A DNA stretch of 20,228 nt from Gymnopus androsaceus JB14. Taxonomy: Eukaryota > Basidiomycota > Agaricomycetes > Agaricales > Omphalotaceae. The notes under the pieces are model-generated. The model worked only from the letters and a program-made list of their open reading frames with translations, searched no databases and had not been told where the DNA came from. Within the stretch, counting starts at the first letter, position 1. Each line of letters starts with the position of its first letter. Shown piece by piece: positions 1 through 8,370 of this stretch. The translations under genes were made by a program, and so were the position numbers. The DNA lies in contig ML770094.1 in NCBI GenBank assembly GCA_009733575.1, forward strand, positions 1 through 20,228, given 5' to 3'.

Positions 1-73
1 GCAGTCTCTTGATCTTAAGTTGGTCTTAACATGCAGCATAGGGTCCTACATACTTGATAATTGGGACTTAAGC

Positions 74-829
74 TCAAGCCAAAGACAGCTTAAGATAGTT
101 CACACAACTCACATATAACTTAAGTTCAGGTGCTATAGATTCATTGCAAGGTTTTGTGGGGATTGGGTAGGAGGCTGGAATGCGGTTTGTGTGGGGATTG
201 AGTATGGCAGCCACTGGGTGTGGTACTGATTTCCCCTTATCCCTCCCTCTTCTTGGTCCCCTCTTCCTATTACGCCTGGATCCGAAAGGGCTTTTGGTAA
301 CCTGGTTCCTACCTCCCCTTCAAGGTTCTCCTCCCGCAATCCCTCCCGCTGCCTGTAGTGCCTGTCTGGAACTATGGGGCGGGCTATCTCGGATATGCCA
401 CATTGCCTGTCCCTCCCTCACCCTCTGATGTTGTGGCCACGAGCTACGTCCCACATCTGGTTCCGACCTAGTGCGCTCAGGTTGTGTTTGCAGGAACTCC
501 CCAATTGTCCAAAAAACCTGAGGAGCACTTGCATTCTGCTTTGGTTCAGGAATTGGATTTTCCCTTCTTGTTCCTTCCGCAGATTGTGGAGACCTTGGCG
601 GGTGAGCTGTGTGATCCTCCCCCTCGTTCGTATAGATACTGTTGCCATCCTCCTCCTGTACTGTTTCGAGGGAAGCAGGTTTGAGTAACCCTGGGGATCC
701 CAAGACATCTGGATTCTCTTCCTGTGTTCACGATACACTTTCCCCCCATTCTCTCCACGTCGATGGTGGTCGCAAATATGGCATGGGGTTTCATGGTCCT
801 TCGGGTGGAAGAGTCAGAGTGTTATTCAT
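74..829 (-). pseudogene. Decayed Pro/Arg-rich protein gene, function unknown
   Basis: One minus-strand frame runs about 251 codons from an ATG at 827-829 (starts MNNTLTLPPEGP) to a TGA at 74-76. It is broken only by three TGA codons, at 791-793, 728-730 and 320-322, each one C-to-T step from CGA (Arg). No other frame stays open so long. The first half is Pro/Ser/Glu/Gln-rich. After the stop at 320 comes a strongly basic tract (RRNRKRGPRRGRDKGK) and then a Pro-rich tail. The end is unclear: a GTGAGT near the 3' end could be a splice donor. I do not recognise the family. A Gag-like basic tail or an N-terminal part of a mobile-island gene is possible but not shown. The frame is convincing; the function is unknown. 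Confidence 0.5.
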
Positions 830-972
830 CTGGAAAAATTCCCTAGTGCCCAGGAACATATAGGTTGCACTGAGGTACCCACAAGGTGACCAGGACACCC
901 AGGATGTCTAGGCACCCCAGGCACCCCAAAGAAACCCCCCAAATCCTATGCATCCTGAGGATAGAAAAGTAT

Positions 973-1052
973 CTCTGGGGTGTCCCTGAATATTCCTGGG
1001 GTGTCCCTGAATATCCCTGGGGTGTCCCTGGGGTGCCCTGGGGTGCCCTGGG
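973..1052. repeat. GC-rich minisatellite, CTGGGGTGTCCC units
   Basis: Three head-to-tail units of about 21 bp (CTGGGGTGTCCCTGAATAT) change into three shorter 10-11-bp units (CTGGGGTGCC). The 890-960 flank carries looser reverse-complement versions (CACCCCAGG). The wording resembles the CCCAGGGTGTCCC motif inside the dispersed repeat at 1616-2022, so the two may be related. It lies in the stretch between two decayed genes and has no convincing coding frame. Confidence 0.75.
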
Positions 1053-1269
1053 AATCCATAGAGAAAATATTTAAAATAATATATTTTTTACCATCTTAGC
1101 TTCTTATGCTCATATTTACCTTCTTTGATTACTTATTCATTATTCAAGTCTCGGTACTTAATACACTTATTATAGATGGTTGTTATGCTTATTGCTCACT
1201 GCTTATTATTGTCTTATTCATTTGGTGTTTCAGCGCTTAAATTCAAGTGACTCATAATAAACTCAAAGA
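1053..1269. other. AT-rich intergenic stretch
   Basis: No ORF, intron signals or repeats can be supported here. The stretch is AT-rich (for example the TTAAAATAATATATTTTTTA run near 1070-1090) and separates the minisatellite from the tRNA-like unit. Confidence 0.5.
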
Positions 1270-1362
1270 TTGACACCTCACAGGTTTGAACTCTCAACCT
1301 CACAGTTCACTGTATTATATAAGCAATAACGCGAGAGCTCAAAACCACTGAACTATCTTGAT
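1270..1362 (-). repeat. tRNA-like unit (SINE head or tRNA pseudogene)
   Basis: Read on the minus strand, a good pol III A box (TAGTTCAGTGG, + positions 1345-1355) precedes a B box (GAGTTCAAACC, + positions 1283-1293). The D stem pairs fully (GTTC/GAGC). The anticodon region is expanded and AT-rich (contains TTATATAATAC), and the T stem has mismatches, so a functional tRNA is unlikely. This resembles the head of a tRNA-derived SINE or a decayed intron-containing tRNA gene. A second unit of the same type lies at 13615-13690. Confidence 0.5.
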
Positions 1363-1615
1363 GTAAGATATGCTAGAAACTTTATGCACTATATACACTA
1401 ACTAGTGGGGTCAGCATCACCTATAAGAAAATTGGTGAGCACTTGGTCATAAGTGCACATGAACCCATTCTCCCACCATAGTCTACCGAGACTATCTACA
1501 ATGTTACCAGTAACTATTCTTAGGTAAAAAGGGCTTGAAAGGCCAAAACTAGACTCAATGTTTTGTCTTTTGGTTAATTTAATTTTGTTGTGGATATAAT
1601 GTTGCGTTTAATTGA
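1363..1615. other. Intergenic, nothing supported
   Basis: No coding frame, intron signals or structured repeat is evident. The only oddity is ACTATATACACT near 1388, also found inside the tRNA-like unit at 13615-13690. A single shared 12-mer is weak. Confidence 0.4.
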
Positions 1616-2022
1616 GACATAAAGTATGCAGGCAAAAACATCGGATGGGCGCTTAAATCACGTGCTCGTAAGCACGAGCACATGATCCCTCTCCCAGGGT
1701 GTCCCAGGGCTTCCCACAGCTGTCCCAGGGCTTCCCAGAGCTTCCCAGGATCCCCAGGAATTTGCCTATTTCCCAGGCAGCCCAAGTAACCTGGGCAGCC
1801 TAGGATTTTAGCCAAATCCTGAAGGTCTTTGGGCTTGCTTGAGGCTAATTCCTGATTAACTTCAGAGATACTCAAGAATCCCTAGAATTTGGCCAAAATC
1901 CTGGGCTACCTGGGGTGCTTGGGTTGCCTAGTGTTGCCTAGGAATTGGCCAAACTCCTGGGCATCCCTGAGATTGACCAGGCACACCTGAGCTTGCCTGG
2001 GCTTTAGGTAGTTTTCCAGATG
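1616..2022. repeat. Dispersed GC-rich repeat, copy 1
   Basis: This roughly 400-bp block recurs in the same orientation at 8371-8756. Both start with GACATAAAGTATGCAGGC and end with GGTAGTTTTCCAGATG. The interior is a quasi-periodic mix of CCCAGG and CCTGGG words. Near the start lies a hairpin, GTGCTCG/CGAGCAC. Copy 1 has an extra 21 bp in the CCCAGGGCTTCCC part, like slippage of a tandem unit. No target duplication is evident around either copy and there is no coding capacity of its own. Read on the minus strand, it begins with a frame SGKLPK... that continues frames entering from neighbouring gene relics. Element class is unknown. Confidence 0.85.
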
Positions 2023-2087
2023 TTGGAGGATGCAAGGGGCAAGGGAACGGAGGGGTTATGAGCAGTAGCAGCTGATTCTGCCAGCTT

Positions 2088-2863
2088 AATGCAAAAAATC
2101 ACGATAAGTGTCGTGGGCCATTTTGCAAAAGATCCCGATAACTTTTAGCACTGATATTTTGGAAGCATTCACCAAATATTTGGAATAGGTAAATTGTGTT
2201 GCAGAATATTTGGTAAATAAATAACAATAAAATCACCATAAATGCCTAAAATAGAAATGGCTATAGCGGTCGAAGGAGGGCCTGTGGGAAAAAACTGACA
2301 CCCCCCCTGCCCCGTGGTAGTGATGGCTATCCAACCATAACCTTATTTCACCCCTATATCCTAATTATCCTAACCCTAACCCTGTATATTTTAACAGCAA
2401 GCCCCCACACCCCCATATCATCCTCAACCCCTAAACCCTAACCCCCTAACCCCTAACCAATGCTAACCCATAGTTTGGCAATGTTTTGATCAGATCTCTA
2501 TGTTAGGGTTAGCACAAGTGCTAACCCTAACAAGATCTGACCAAAACATTGCTTGAATACCCTTTTTGGTAACCCTAACCCTAATCCTAACATAATCATA
2601 ATATTTTGCAAAATATTGCTTCAACATGCTAATTTGGACAATATACCCTAACCCTAACCCTAACCCTATCCTAACCTCACCTGACCTGATTACATAATAT
2701 TCCAAATATGGTCTTACAAATATTTGGTAAACATAAATATGGTTGCTAGAATATTTGGCAAATCATCTAGCCATATATTCCTATTCCAAAATGTCAGTGC
2801 TAAAAGTTATCGGGATCTTTTGCAAAACGGCTCACGACACTTATTGTGATCTTTTGCAAAAGC
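2088..2863. mobile_element. TIR element 1 with telomere-like arrays and hairpin core
   Basis: The left end (GCAAAAAATCACGATAAGTG from 2091) and the reverse complement of the right end (to about 2861) match over about 70 bp with few differences. Subterminal AATATTTGG words repeat on both sides. The interior has CCCTAA-type arrays near 2371-2390, 2430-2470, 2568-2600 and 2643-2680, a GCCTGTGGGAAAAAACTGAC word near 2280, and a long hairpin at 2478-2552. There is no transposase ORF, so it would be non-autonomous. The exact ends and target duplication are not resolved; the flanks GCCAGC and GCCTAGC are a possible imperfect duplication. It lies just past the end of the gene relic at 2864-5144. Confidence 0.8.
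2478..2552. repeat. Hairpin core of TIR element 1
   Basis: The arms are GCAATGTTTTG.TCAGATCT joined to GTTAGGGTTAGCAC, closing on a two-base loop (AA). The inner 14 bp pair perfectly. Each inner arm contains a telomere-type TTAGGG word, so the hairpin is built from telomere-like sequence in opposite orientation. The left arm has an extra CTAT bulge. Confidence 0.85.
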
Positions 2864-4388
2864 CTAGCAACATCTAGTGGCAGTAGAGGTAGGGTCAGCC
2901 GCCTGCTGTCCTTCGTTGTTCACAGTAAGTAGCAGGTACTGTTGTTGGTTGTCATCCTCCTCTATTGCCCGTTTCAGCTTTTTTGCCTGCTCCAACTCTT
3001 CAGGGGTGAGTGTTGCACCAGGTTTCAACATGATTTCATCCAATTGCATTTGACGGGAAACACATCGCGTTTTGGGTGTGCTCACATTGAATCTCCTATC
3101 CCCTGACAGTGCTACACCATAGATGGTTTGGCCCCACCTATCTCCAAATGCAGACGTTCCCCTCAGAGGAGTCATGGTGCCCTCCAGGTGGACATCAGCG
3201 GGGCGACGTCTATTTGTCGTCCGCTCTTGTCGAGGTCAGACCACAGCGGCTGACCCCCCTCCTTCAGGTATCCCTCCCAATTGCACTGTTGGGTCGAGCG
3301 TCCAAGACGCAACTGGTGTAGCTTGTGCTAAGGGATCAGTTCGAATTCCGTGCTGCCATTTGTAATGGGTGATTGGCGGGTGGACAGTGTTGTTTCCCTC
3401 CCATCATGCGTGCGAGGCTTCCCACGCAATCCATGCAGCCTCTGATGAGATGCTTCTTCCCCCTTGGTCCCATTCCAAACCTGGTCTATTCCCATGGTAG
3501 GATGGGTGAGGGGAAGTGGCCCCCTGTCAGCGTTAGACGTTTGGGAAGCTTTGTTAACGTGCTGGATAACTTCTGGATCCAAGAGCACATTGAAGAACCA
3601 CAGCAAGTTGCAGTGATTTTCTGCAATGGACAGGAAACTGGACACCATGGGGTGACCCGCTTGTACTGGTATGGGTCATTGGCATACCTCAAGAAACACT
3701 TCCTGTAGCTCTGAAGGGGTCAAACTTCCTTCTGCCGGCAGTCCCATCTCCCGCAGGAAGTAGTGGGAAACGTGAGCCAGGTTGGCCCAGGTGCAATGAT
3801 TTGCCGTCAGAAGATCCTGCAGTCGGAATGTGGTCTCAGAGGATGGTCGAGGTCCAATCATTCCTCCCGATCAATCCATTTCTATCAAAGATAGGGAGGG
3901 TTGTCTTGCCCTCGAGATGAAGTCCCCCATGGTACTACTTCTACACCGTTGGGAGCTAGTTTCCGATTGTTGAGCTTCCGAATTCTGACGTTCTTTGTCA
4001 GTGGCTCCCTGCGGAGTATAATGCAGCTCCTGTGGGGGTGCTTGTTGGGCATGCCTCCCTCTCAAAGATGGTGAGATGTCTGTCGGGCGGTAGACTCCCA
4101 CTCCCATTGACATTGTATGGAATTGTCTTCAACCCTGAGTATTATCAGGGAAGATTCCTGATGATCCTGGCAGTGCGGGTAGCCCCAGGTGGAACGCCGA
4201 CGTGGGCGGTTGAAGGGTCTGAATGTGTTGACCATGTGCAACTGTCTGTATTGGCAGGTATTGCCGATCAGGAGGTGCATAGGCTACCACGGCTGTCAGA
4301 GGAGTAACCTCAGCAGGTAACGATCCAAATACCCTGTTGGTGCTGGATCCTTGGGATCCTGCAGAAAGGCCACCTGAGGCTCTAGCCT

Positions 4389-5001
4389 TATTAAAATAAA
4401 GCCCAACAACTTGTCGTAGGTGCATTTTAATATTTGCGACAGCTATATAGAGCCTACAGTACTGACAGGGGAACCCTAACCATAGTATGATAAGATGGGG
4501 CCATATCTCGGGAACGAGGGACCGTGAGAAAAAACGGAAAAGGCTACACCCCATTATTTTCGGCCCGCTTTCTGATCGTGGTATCTATTTAACCCTAACC
4601 CTAAAAGTAAATTATGCCAAAAAAGGAAATTTTCGCACTGTTTTGGTCAGGTCTCGTTAGGGTAAGCACAAGTGCTTACCCTAACATAGAGACCTGGTCA
4701 AAACAGTGCCAAACAAACATTGCACATAGGTTAGGGTTAGGGTGGTTAGGGTTTAGGGGTTGAGGATAAAAATGAGGGTGTGGGGGCTTGCCCCCACTGT
4801 TATAATATTAGTCATCATTAGGGTTAGGATACGAGGTAGGGTTAGGGTGGGGTGCAGGTGACCTGTACGAGCATGAGAAAAGTGTCCTTTTTTTCCCACA
4901 GGCTCTCGTTCTCTCTGTATAGATATTACGACTTTGGTGCTGACAAGTTGTCCCAAATATTAAAATGCACCTCCGAGAACTTGTCAGGGTTTATTTTAAT
5001 A
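4389..5001. mobile_element. TIR element 2 with telomere-like arrays, TA target duplication
   Basis: The element proper (TTAAAATAAA at 4391 to TTTATTTTAA at 4999) is flanked by TA on both sides (4389-4390 and 5000-5001), as in Tc1/mariner-type insertion. The TIRs match over about 50 bp (AGGTGCATTTTAATATTTG inside both) and are discontinuously similar for about 150 bp, down to the GAGAACGAGAGCCTGTGGG word. The interior carries CCCTAA/TTAGGG arrays near 4591-4605, 4730-4765 and 4819-4850, plus a hairpin at 4635-4709. Reverse-complemented, its core matches that of element 1. There is no ORF. It interrupts the coding frame of the relic at 2864-5144, and its excision restores that frame. Confidence 0.85.
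4635..4709. repeat. Hairpin core of TIR element 2
   Basis: The arms GCACTGTTTTG..CAGGTCTC and GTTAGGGTAAGCAC pair with their complements across a two-base loop. This is the reverse-oriented counterpart of the hairpin at 2478-2552. At three stem positions both partners have changed together relative to that copy. The CTAT bulge is here in the right arm, as expected for an inverted copy. Confidence 0.85.
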
Positions 5002-5172
5002 CTGCTAAAGAACCAGCTGGAAAGGCGTTGTCCTCGTTCTCCCCATTGGTAATTCCCAAAGTCGGGAGCTTCTCGTTGTTGTTGTGTGTCACCCTCCTGT
5101 TGTCCAGCGGACAAGGAAGGTGGTACTGTGAACGTCCCCGACATATTCGACAACGGTTTGGTCTTGATATTG

Positions 5173-5973
5173 TGTAAGACCGGGGTCAATGGTCTTAGGG
5201 AAAGGTACTGAAAGTAGCTTTGAGGCCTTAGTATAAAAGGCAGGCAAGATCCATGATTGAATATGCATGCGGGTGGACTAGTCGAAGACTAGTAGTGAGA
5301 AGCAGGTGGATTGGGAATGCCAAAGCTCCCGAATGTGAGTTCTGAGTCTAGTTATGTGAGCCGATGTCGAATAGTTGATGGCGGTGAGTCTGATTGTCGT
5401 ATGAGCTTGCTGGTAGTCAGGTCAACGCGTGAGTGGAAAAGTGGAAGCCAGAACAAGCGTGTAATGAGAAAATAGATGAATTGACAAGAGTATAAGAAAA
5501 CAGAGAGGGAACAAGAGATATGGGAGTAAACAAGTTAATATCAAGACAAGGGATCCTCCAAGAGAGGTTATCAGTTATATACGAGCGGGATGTTGGATTG
5601 ATGAGTAGTAAGTATGTATGGAAGTAGCTGAGACCCGTTGTGGGATTAGCGGGAGGTTGTTGGGTCGTGAGGTTGGGTTATACATATGATCGGATGGGTT
5701 TGGGGTTAAAGATAGTGGAATCGGTGGTACTGGGTATGACACTTGGCAGGAAAAGGGTTGTGTGGGTTGGGATCCAAGTACTATTGCTCAGGGAGTACTC
5801 TTCACCTTGCCGGCAACAATTGCAAAGGCTGAAAAGTACATTGACAGTAAGTACTGTTAGTCAAATCTTATATTCAGTATACCGAACCAAAGTTTAGCCA
5901 TTGATCGATCCGTCACGCCATTGGTCACAATGAATCATGCTAATGCGCTAGTCTTGACAGAGAAAACTTGCCA
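5173..5973 (+). mobile_element. Probable solo LTR (801 bp)
   Basis: The block begins TGTAAGACCGGGG and ends ACTTGCCA, with the five bases TATTG directly before (5168-5172) and directly after (5974-5978), as expected for a target duplication. A TATA box (TATAAAAGG, 5232-5240) lies 60 bp in, as in LTR promoters, and the following stretch is purine-rich and non-coding. No reverse transcriptase, integrase or second LTR is in the window, so it would be a solo LTR left by recombination. The 3' end is the weak point: GTCTTGACA at 5951-5959 is nearly the inverse of the 5' end, but an end there leaves no target duplication. No second copy is available to confirm the boundaries. Confidence 0.5.
5232..5240 (+). 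promoter_or_regulatory. TATA box in the LTR
   Basis: TATAAAAGG stands about 60 bp inside the presumed LTR start, the usual place for the promoter of an LTR retroelement. It points to plus-strand transcription toward the gene relic at 5974-6818. Confidence 0.5.
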
Positions 5974-6818
5974 TATTGCCTGTATTAATTGCATTTACAA
6001 TAATCCTCCAGTTGAACTTACAACACGCAACTGCATTATTGCTGGATGCGCCACGCCTTGTGCTCTATGTTGTGCTCGGTCGGGTAAATCTTTGATGTTT
6101 GAACCCTCATCTGTGCCTACTCTGTTCCCTAGCAAACATCTTTCCTTGACAGCTACCTTAAAGAAGAAAAAACGGAGCGTATTGGATATGAAGAAGAAGG
6201 AGCATGTACAGGTAGATCCTGTGCTGGTAGAGTTTGGAGAATCTGTTTGGCAGACTGAATCCATGAAGGAATTGCACCAGTATTGCCCAAAGGCATCATA
6301 TTTCCCTACAGTCATGAATAGAGAATGAAATTCTGGACCACTTTTTATGCATCACATCCCTCGAATATCTTACAACTCAAATCCTCAAACAAAATCTTTA
6401 GCCGTTTACAGAATCCCAAGGCCCTGCACTTTATGATCTCATTCTATCCCAGCTATTAATCATTCAGGGCAAGCGTTATCGACTACGTGTAAAGGCTCAG
6501 AAACAACAGCAGGCTAATGCAAAACGCAAGGAACGGGAGGAAAATGATGATGATGAGTGGGAAGAGGAAGAGATCTCTGATTCGGAGCTATTACCATCGC
6601 CGACAGCGCCCAAGCAACCCGCACTTGAACCCTTGAACACAGCCAATACTTTGATGCGTCCAAAACCAAAACTGCGAGCTAAACCAGCTCCGCAGCCAAG
6701 CTCGAAACAGGTGTTGGATAGTTACCGGCCTGAGTGTCCCAACTTCAGATGGACTAATGACGAGAATGAGGGTGATGAAGCTGATGGACGAAGACGATCT
6801 TCATGTCTTCGGAGATGA
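5974..6818 (+). pseudogene. Cys-rich to acidic gene tail, possibly RecQ-helicase-like
   Basis: The first frame (open to TGA 6326-6328; an ATG at 5930 lies inside the presumed LTR) holds a Cys cluster: CHIACINC, YNNPPV, NC, GC, CALCC. It then becomes Lys-rich (LKKKKRSVLDMKKKEHVQVD) and reaches KASYFPTVMNRE. A one-base shift near 6320 moves coding to the next frame (ENEILDHFLCITSLEYL), which crosses TAG 6399-6401 (from CAG) and continues through a basic helix, an acidic run (REENDDDEWEEEE) and a Pro-rich end, stopping at 6816-6818. The Cys pattern with YNNPPV recalls the zinc-binding tail of RecQ-like helicases in basidiomycete repeats, but no helicase motif is present. The function is a guess. 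The 5' end is lost at the LTR junction. Confidence 0.4.
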
Positions 6819-6852
6819 TATTCATAGCAGAATTTGTATTTATATGTATCAC

Positions 6853-8094
6853 TTATTCTGAATCCCAATTGTTTTCGTCGTTGCTATCTATCATGTTACC
6901 AATGTCTCCTTCATCAACCTCTACTTTGTCTGAAATTCCAGCAAGCCAGATTGGATCCACTATTTTGTGGCTCATCACTATAGTCATCTTCCGCTGGACA
7001 ATTGACCTGCAACACATTCCCTTCACTATCTCCCTCCTCATCAGCATCTTCCTTGCTAGATCTTTGTTTACCAACAGCAACTCATTCCAGTTACTGTATG
7101 GATTTTCAGGAAGGAGAGACCTGTCCAAAATATACTGTCGGGCCATACAGCACAGGACACGGGCACAATATCAACCACAACACATTGTGATTGCTGCAGC
7201 ATCTGAAGCAGCTCCCCATTTCCCATAACATAGTGATTTCAGGTGAACATAGAGTGTAAGGAAGGATTCAACACCTTTGATACGGGATTGGGTGAATGGG
7301 TCAAGTCCAGGATCAATGTAACCAGGTCCAGCTTTTCAGGGTGGATGCAGGACCTTATTGATATCTTTCAAAGCTGCTTCTGCTTCCTGAATTGTTGGAG
7401 CCTTGCGTAAATGACCAGGAGCATTCGCAGTATCCTCTTGTGATTGATGAAAGTGAGAATTTCCATCATTTTCACTTGGAAGGATGCCATCAGTGTCCAA
7501 AGGGCAAGACTGATCATGTTCAGATACTATAGACGTTTCCGATACAGAATCATCAAGAGGATCAGCTTCATGGGATGCAAATGCAGGATATGCAAAAATG
7601 GAGTCGGAATCAGTGTGTGCTGTGGGAATGGATTGCTCATGGGTCTTCTGAGAGTTTGGGGAGAGCAAGCACAGGAATCTGGACACTCTGGGAGACTAGT
7701 CATGTAGAAATGATGTGTTTTTGGATGTGGATTGAATGGGAGTGGCTGCAGAAGGAGTTCTCATTTCAAAAATGGAAAAATAGTTCCGATCTTCAGTTGG
7801 AATGGACCCAAAGTCTCATGCAAGAGGACACAACTTGGACACAGCAGGGGTTGTAAAGATGTCAATTTCTGGTTCTGTATTTGCATCCACAGTGTCAGAT
7901 GGTGTCTCAAAGATCTGCCAAATGTTCAGAGCAAACAGCATCTGATTAAAAAGAAGACACACATCATTCTCCTTCTCATCAGATTCAATGCACCGCTTCT
8001 TTCTATTATCTCCTTTCCAAGGAGAAAGCACATCAGAGATATGCTTTACTGCTGATTTAGCACTCCCAGCAAAGTTCTGAAGATGAGACTTCAT
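6853..8094 (-). pseudogene. DDE-transposase-type gene, N-terminal part, with four in-frame stops
   Basis: One minus-strand frame of 414 codons runs from ATG 8092-8094 to TAA 6853-6855. It is interrupted by TGA 7816-7818, TAG 7696-7698, TGA 7336-7338 and TGA 7171-7173. All are one C-to-T step from CGA or CAG, and there is no frameshift. The first ~230 residues are Ser/Asp-rich and look disordered. Then come PTIQEAEAALKDINKVLHPP, GYIDPGLDPFTQSRIKGVE, YGKWGAASDAAA and LLPENPYSNWNELL. I associate this order with the region before the catalytic domain of agaricomycete DDE superfamily endonucleases. The catalytic DDE domain is absent: similarity fades after about 7000 and the frame ends. Family assignment is from memory; the decayed frame itself is directly visible. 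Confidence 0.6.
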
Positions 8095-8370
8095 ATATTT
8101 ACTTCAAGGAGCCGTTGGAAATGGATGTAAATGGGCACACAGCCTAATAATTCTATATTAACTATGTCAGAACACATTTAAATGACATCATTGTACACTA
8201 TAGGCATCTTTGCTATAAAATGAATGTTTCTATGGTCGCCGATTAAGCAAAACAAGTTGGAGGAAAGTGAAATTAAAGAAAAAGATAGAAGAGTACACAA
8301 TGCAGCCTGATTTGGGCTGTCACTCATGTGCCACATGGGGTTGGGTACGTATGAACGACCTTTACCTTAA
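8095..8370. other. Intergenic, possible promoter of the transposase relic
   Basis: AT-rich and non-coding on both strands. It lies directly upstream (minus sense) of the transposase-type relic, so it would have held its promoter. A TATATTT stretch abuts the ATG, but no clear TATA box at the proper distance can be supported. Confidence 0.35.

Larger units (their letters stand above)
2864..5144 (-). pseudogene. Decayed gene of unknown function, split by a TIR element
   Basis: The ATG at 5142-5144 opens a Gln/Ser/Pro-rich N-terminus (MSGTFTVPPSLSAGQQEG). The frame enters the element at 4391-4999. Removing the element with one TA joins ..SSWFFSS to KARASGG.. in frame. The same frame then continues to about 3175, interrupted by TGA at 4129-4131, 3871-3873 and 3676-3678 and TAG at 3328-3330, each one C-to-T step from Arg or Gln codons. 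An indel between about 3175 and 3240 moves coding to another frame, ending in a charged part (TPEELEQAKKLKRAIEEDDN) with TAG at 2864-2866, beside TIR element 1. Parts such as FRLQDLLTANHCTWANLAHV look globular. I do not recognise the family. A solo LTR sits 29 bp upstream of the ATG. Confidence 0.6.

Noticed and set aside
890..1052. CRISPR-like array
   Set aside because: Units are short, contiguous and degenerate with no unique spacers, and the genome is fungal.
1270..1362. Functional tRNA gene
   Set aside because: The T stem has mismatches and the anticodon arm cannot be folded into a 7-base loop without assuming an odd intron.
2371..2680. A chromosome end or true telomere
   Set aside because: The CCCTAA tracts are short, impure and in both orientations, and they lie inside TIR-bounded elements with coding relics on both sides.
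3635..3684. A 50-nt intron (GTATGC...TCCAG) around the TGA at 3676 in the 2864-5144 relic
   Set aside because: Removing 50 nt shifts the frame, while both sides of the TGA are open in the same frame. A nonsense change fits better.
5173..5959. LTR 3' end at 5959 (GTCTTGACA, inverse of the 5' end)
   Set aside because: It gives a better terminal inverted repeat but no target duplication. The 5973 end gives a perfect 5-bp duplication. Kept as the alternative.
6853..7228. Plus-strand ORFs at 6803-7228
   Set aside because: They lie opposite the transposase-type frame, which carries recognisable blocks. They are shadows.
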